A stretch of 64,000 bases of DNA, from contig JAVHLM010000002.1 in assembly GCA_031082125.1 (NCBI GenBank), forward strand, positions 124,001 to 188,000. The letters are read 5' to 3'. Shown in pieces: positions 60,901-64,000 of this stretch; the stretch's first letter is position 1; each line of letters opens with the position of its first letter. Source of the DNA: Candidatus Eremiobacterota bacterium. GTDB taxonomy: Bacteria > Vulcanimicrobiota > CADAWZ01 > Ess09-12. Position numbers and translations under genes: made by a program. Below the pieces are notes generated by a model that ran no database searches, had not been told where the DNA came from, and worked only from the letters and a program-made list of their open reading frames with translations.

Positions 60901-60919
60901 GAAACGGGCAGGGGCAGGC

Positions 60920-62467
60920 TTACTTCCCGGCCTCCTTTCCCTGTTCAGGTTGTTTTTCCTTATCGTTCTTTTCTTCAGCCCCTGAAACTTCATCTTGGGC
61001 AGGCTGGGCGGGGGTGGGCTGGGCCTGGGCGGCAAGGGCTCCCGCGGTCCTGTTGAATTCCGCCGAGAGCATGATGCCGCTGTCGCGCATTGCGGGGTTC
61101 TCCATGGATTTTTTGTGGAGGACCTGCTCCATGTGGCCGAGATTGAGGCCCTCGTTCCTCTTCAGGGCCGTGCAGGCGCCCTTCAGCATGGAGGCCTTGT
61201 TTTCCAGCGACATGGGGTCCCTTCCCGGCACGGCAAAGTCGAGGTTCCCCATGAAGCCTTCCACCTGGCTGATGCTGATGTCTTTCCTCGCCGAGAGCAT
61301 CTGTGTCGTATCCTTGAAGGCGCGGCTCACCCTCGAGAGGGACATGGGATCGCGCTTGTCGCCGAAGCTCTTCACCATTGCTCCTGAAAGCTTTGTCACG
61401 TCTTCGGGCTGGATGTCGTTTCTCTTCATGAGAAGATCCACGGAGCTCTCGACCATCTCGAGCTTTGTCTGGTTCATTCTCCGGGCCGCCATGGGGTCCG
61501 TGGGCCTTATGGTCTCGAGCTGCTCCGACATGTCGAGAACCATCTTCCCCACTGATTCAGGCGCCATGTCAGAGCGGTTCTTCAGGAGCCTGGCAGCGTG
61601 CGCGTAGGCCTTCTTTGCCATCAGGGGATCTCCGTCAAAGGCCTTCACGAAGGTTCCAAAGAGCTTCGTGAGCTCTTTAGGCTTGATGTCCTTGCGGGTT
61701 TCCATGATCTCCTTGGACTGGTCGTCGGTGACGGCCCACGTGATGGTAACTTTCCCGTCGGCCGATTTATTCACCAGCTCGTCATATTTCAGGTCCTTGC
61801 GCTCGTTGAGGAGCTTTACCAGGTCGGTAATGCCCTTGCGATCACCGCGCAGAGGAAGAAGATCGCCCACCTTCACGTCATCCCGGGTCCTGAGGAGCTC
61901 ACGGACCGCACCGGCCTGGTCATCAAAGAGCTTCTGGAGATCGTCATCGCTGTAATCGGCTGCCTTCGCCTCCTCGGCGATATTCTTGCGGAGCTTCATA
62001 TTCGGATCGAGCTCCGTGCGGTCCAGCAGCACGTTCCCGTCAATGTCGCGGGAGATGAGATCGGAGAACTTGAAGTCGGGCCGCTTGTTCAGGAAGGAGA
62101 TGGCCTTGGTGAGGTCTTCGGGCTTTTTCCTGAGGGCGTAAAGGTCGCTGAGTTTCACGTCGCTGCGGGTGTTCATGAGGCTCCTCACGCTGTCGGCCTC
62201 GTCGCCGAAAAGGCTCTTGAGCTCATCGTCGTTTATCTTGTCCTGCCGGGCGTCAAGCGAGGCTTCGCGCTCGGCGCCTGCTATGGCGTGGTATGCTTCG
62301 TGGCGCTCGTCAAGCTGGTAGCGGAGGAGGACCGAGGGGAAGGCTCTTTCGGATTCGCCGGGAAGAGGGGAGGATTCGTCATTGCCGGCACCCTGCCGGG
62401 CATCCCTGGGAGGGCGGGCTGCGAGAAACTGGAGAAGGCTCTGTGGTCCCTGGGAGCTGATAATCAT
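60920..62467 (-). CDS. Helical repeat protein of unknown function
   Basis: 515 residues, no signal peptide or membrane helix. The protein contains about seven imperfect repeats of roughly 40-60 residues, each with a core like TRxDVKxxDLxxL, KRxDIxPEDVTKL or ARKDISISQVEGF, always polar-hydrophobic helices. Before them sits a loop that looks like an EF-hand or calcium site (RDIDGNVLLDRTEL). The C-terminal 50 residues are Gln/Pro/Ala/Glu/Lys-rich. No family recognised; it may be a scaffold or effector-like protein. The start at 62467 follows AAAGGAG by eight bases. A perfect sigma70 promoter and a terminator bracket it, so it is a single-gene unit. Confidence 0.75.
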   Translation of the reverse strand: MIISSQGPQSLLQFLAARPPRDARQGAGNDESSPLPGESERAFPSVLLRYQLDERHEAYHAIAGAEREASLDARQDKINDDELKSLFGDEADSVRSLMNTRSDVKLSDLYALRKKPEDLTKAISFLNKRPDFKFSDLISRDIDGNVLLDRTELDPNMKLRKNIAEEAKAADYSDDDLQKLFDDQAGAVRELLRTRDDVKVGDLLPLRGDRKGITDLVKLLNERKDLKYDELVNKSADGKVTITWAVTDDQSKEIMETRKDIKPKELTKLFGTFVKAFDGDPLMAKKAYAHAARLLKNRSDMAPESVGKMVLDMSEQLETIRPTDPMAARRMNQTKLEMVESSVDLLMKRNDIQPEDVTKLSGAMVKSFGDKRDPMSLSRVSRAFKDTTQMLSARKDISISQVEGFMGNLDFAVPGRDPMSLENKASMLKGACTALKRNEGLNLGHMEQVLHKKSMENPAMRDSGIMLSAEFNRTAGALAAQAQPTPAQPAQDEVSGAEEKNDKEKQPEQGKEAGK

Positions 62468-62498
62468 TGCGGCCACTCCTTTCACTCTTCTTACTTTT

Positions 62499-62527
62499 AT
62501 TATAATGGCAGCAGCAAAAAATGTAAA
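62499..62527 (-). promoter_or_regulatory. Near-consensus sigma70 promoter for the helical repeat protein
   Basis: On the minus strand TTTACA (62527-62522), a 17-base spacer and a perfect TATAAT (62504-62499). Transcription would start near 62492. Confidence 0.75.
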
Positions 62528-62670
62528 CAGTTATTTATTAACATATTATGAAGAAGCTGTTAATTTTTTATGAACACAGTTTTTTGTGTCTTTTTTTGGT
62601 GCAAGGGCGGCTTAGGCGGGAGTGGGAATCGGGACGTTTACATTTTGGCAAGGACAGACGCCGTTTTTTC

Positions 62671-62679
62671 TGGTATAAT
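62671..62679 (+). promoter_or_regulatory. Extended -10 promoter for the beta-propeller gene
   Basis: TGG followed by a perfect TATAAT (62674-62679). A leader of about 40 bases leads to the ATG at 62727. No close -35 match is seen, as is common for extended -10 promoters. Confidence 0.55.
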
Positions 62680-62726
62680 AAGTGAAGTACACTGACAAGA
62701 CACCAGGATTGTAAGGGGTGACAGCA

Positions 62727-64000
62727 ATGACCGATATAAGGCCACTCGACATGGGAGCGCCTCTCCCGCGCGGGAAGGTTCCCGCAGGAACTCCTTCCCG
62801 GGAAGAGGGGGGAGAGGTGCCTGGCGACACCTTCACGCCAGGCGGCGGCGGGAAAACAAGGGGAAAGCTTTCCATGGCCGGTTTTGCGGGCTTTCAGCCC
62901 CCCGCGAGGGAGGTGCTCCTCTCGGAGGTGAATGACCTCCTGCTGGGCGAGAACCGCTTTGCCGTCGAAAAGAAATGGGAGTTCCCCACGGGGGACTGGA
63001 TATACTCCTCGCCTGCCGCTTCCGATGGTATGGTCTTCGCGGGGAGCCGCGACAAAAAGATTTACGCCATAGATGAGGTCACGGGGGAAAAGCGCTGGGA
63101 GTTTGAGACGAACGGCCTTATCACCTCGTCGCCTGCCGTGGCTGATGGAGTGCTTTACTGCGGGAGCCATGACCGCCACCTTTATGCCCTTGATGCCGCG
63201 AAGGGCGGAGTGCTGTGGGATTTCAGGGCAGAAGGCATGGTCTGCTCAGACCCCGCCGTCGAAGGCGGCAAGGTCTTTGTCGGCGCCGATGACGGATACC
63301 TTTACTCCCTCGACGCGAAGTCAGGGGAGAGGCTCTGGAGCTACGAGACGGGAGGCAACGTGGAGTCGTCGCCCTCTGTAGTTGACGGCATCGTGTACGT
63401 GGGAAGCAATGACGGGCATCTCTATGCCCTTGATGCCGGCACGGGAAAAAGAAAATGGGATTTTCCCACGGGGGGCCGGGTGTATTCGTCGCCCTGCGTG
63501 GCAGGAGGCGTCGCCTACGTGGGAAGCGATGACGGGAAGCTCTATGCCGTTGATACGGCGTCGGGTAACAGGCTCTGGGACTTTGCCACAAAAGGCCCCG
63601 TGAAGTCGTCGCCGGTTATCGCCGAGGGAGTCGTTCTGTTCGGCAGTGATGATGACAGGCTTTACGCCCTTGATGCCGCCACAGGAAAAGAGCTCTGGTC
63701 CTATGACACCGGCAGATCCGTCCGCTCGTCGCCGGCAGTCTCCGAGGGTACGGCGTACGTGGGGAGCTATAACGGGAAAGTCTATGCCTTCAATGTGAAA
63801 GAAGGTCTGAGGCTCTGGGAGTACGCCACCGGCGGGGGCATTGAGACAAAGCCCTGCGTGAGCGGCGCCATGGTGTACGTGGGGAGCAATGACGGGAAAG
63901 TGCATGCCCTCAAGGACGTCTTTGTCCACTTCAAGAAGAAAGCAGAGCAGGGCGGTGAAGAGGGAGCGCCCAAGGAGGGGCCCCGGATTGAAAAGACCGA
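62727..64000 (+). CDS. PQQ-like beta-propeller protein (3' end outside window)
   Basis: At least 424 codons, open at the right edge. The first 80 residues are low-complexity and Gly/Pro-rich, without a clear signal peptide. Then eight blades follow, each like SSPAVxxGxVYVGSxDGxLYALDAxTGxxxW (examples: VYVGSNDGHLYALDA, VYSSPCVAGGVAYVGSDDG). This is the PQQ-enzyme repeat/WD-like propeller fold, typical of assembly factors, sensors or quinoprotein-like scaffolds. The segment after the eighth blade is charged (KKKAEQGGEEGAPKEGPRIE) and reaches the edge, so a further domain may follow. ATG after AAGGGG. No catalytic PQQ ligands can be assigned. Confidence 0.85.
   Translation, partial: MTDIRPLDMGAPLPRGKVPAGTPSREEGGEVPGDTFTPGGGGKTRGKLSMAGFAGFQPPAREVLLSEVNDLLLGENRFAVEKKWEFPTGDWIYSSPAASDGMVFAGSRDKKIYAIDEVTGEKRWEFETNGLITSSPAVADGVLYCGSHDRHLYALDAAKGGVLWDFRAEGMVCSDPAVEGGKVFVGADDGYLYSLDAKSGERLWSYETGGNVESSPSVVDGIVYVGSNDGHLYALDAGTGKRKWDFPTGGRVYSSPCVAGGVAYVGSDDGKLYAVDTASGNRLWDFATKGPVKSSPVIAEGVVLFGSDDDRLYALDAATGKELWSYDTGRSVRSSPAVSEGTAYVGSYNGKVYAFNVKEGLRLWEYATGGGIETKPCVSGAMVYVGSNDGKVHALKDVFVHFKKKAEQGGEEGAPKEGPRIEKT

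Larger units (their letters stand above)
60615..60919. other. Intergenic region upstream of the DUF6599 gene
   Basis: 305 bases with no gene. It holds the phased repeats at 60700-60830 and the terminator of the next gene at 60874-60900. A TTATCAACA (60740-60748) is one base from a DnaA box, but it stands alone. Confidence 0.6.

Noticed and set aside
62568-63591. Minus-strand frames opposite the beta-propeller gene
   Set aside because: Arg/Pro/His-rich shadow translations; the plus-strand frame has eight clear PQQ-type blades.

Overview
The window comes from a high-GC bacterial chromosome with tightly packed genes, ATG/GTG/TTG starts and good Shine-Dalgarno sites. Exported proteins, type IV pilin-like proteins, a ResB-like cytochrome c maturation protein and a menaquinone-linked ETF oxidoreductase suggest a diderm-type, probably anaerobic or facultative organism. 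The phylum cannot be fixed from this sequence. I saw no rRNA, tRNA, CRISPR array, insertion sequence or prophage. Several promoters are readable as TATAAT-type -10 boxes, some with an extended TGn element.

Layout. 1-3.0 kb: two tandem amino-acid permeases facing a TtcA-like tRNA thiolase. 3.0-13.0 kb: a membrane-anchored alpha-2-macroglobulin-like protein, a small unknown protein and an exported TPR-CHAT protease-like protein, all in the same direction. 13.1-16.6 kb: rplY, prs, glmU and a DUF4177 gene. 16.8-25.2 kb: a DinG-type helicase, an exported caspase-like protein, a phospholipase D-like protein, dCMP deaminase, a PIN-PhoH ATPase and a small exported repeat protein. 25.3-33.7 kb: a giant CoA-dehydratase activase-like protein, an exported 5'-nucleotidase, a NAGPA-type glycosidase, a zinc-ribbon protein with a natural six-His end, and proC. 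33.9-36.4 kb: an internally duplicated HNH protein that appears to be leaderless. 36.8-39.9 kb: three minor-pilin-like genes and a large exported protein. 40.0-43.6 kb: a decayed PIN toxin locus, a low-complexity exported protein and an exported DA1-like zinc metallopeptidase. 43.6-49.4 kb: Yip1-like protein, cobO, sucCD, a kinase-like/TPR protein and a metallo-hydrolase in one direction. 49.7-56.8 kb: acyl-CoA dehydrogenase, etfBA, a stand-alone ClpX-type zinc finger, a DUF224-type ETF:quinone oxidoreductase and resB. 56.8-64 kb: POT transporter, hemB with a degenerate kinase, a DUF6599 protein, a helical repeat protein and the start of a beta-propeller protein.

How it fits together. The clearest metabolic unit moves electrons from acyl-CoA oxidation through EtfBA and a membrane Fe-S oxidoreductase to the quinone pool, with sucCD, cobO and hemB nearby supplying thioester, corrinoid and tetrapyrrole chemistry. 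The clearest novelty is a concentration of exported proteolysis-related proteins: a CHAT protein coupled to a macroglobulin with membrane helices inserted between its domains, a separate caspase-like protein and a DA1-like metallopeptidase. Two kinase-fold proteins lack catalytic residues and are coupled to metabolic genes. Genes meet tail to tail with gaps of a few bases or with overlaps at seven places.
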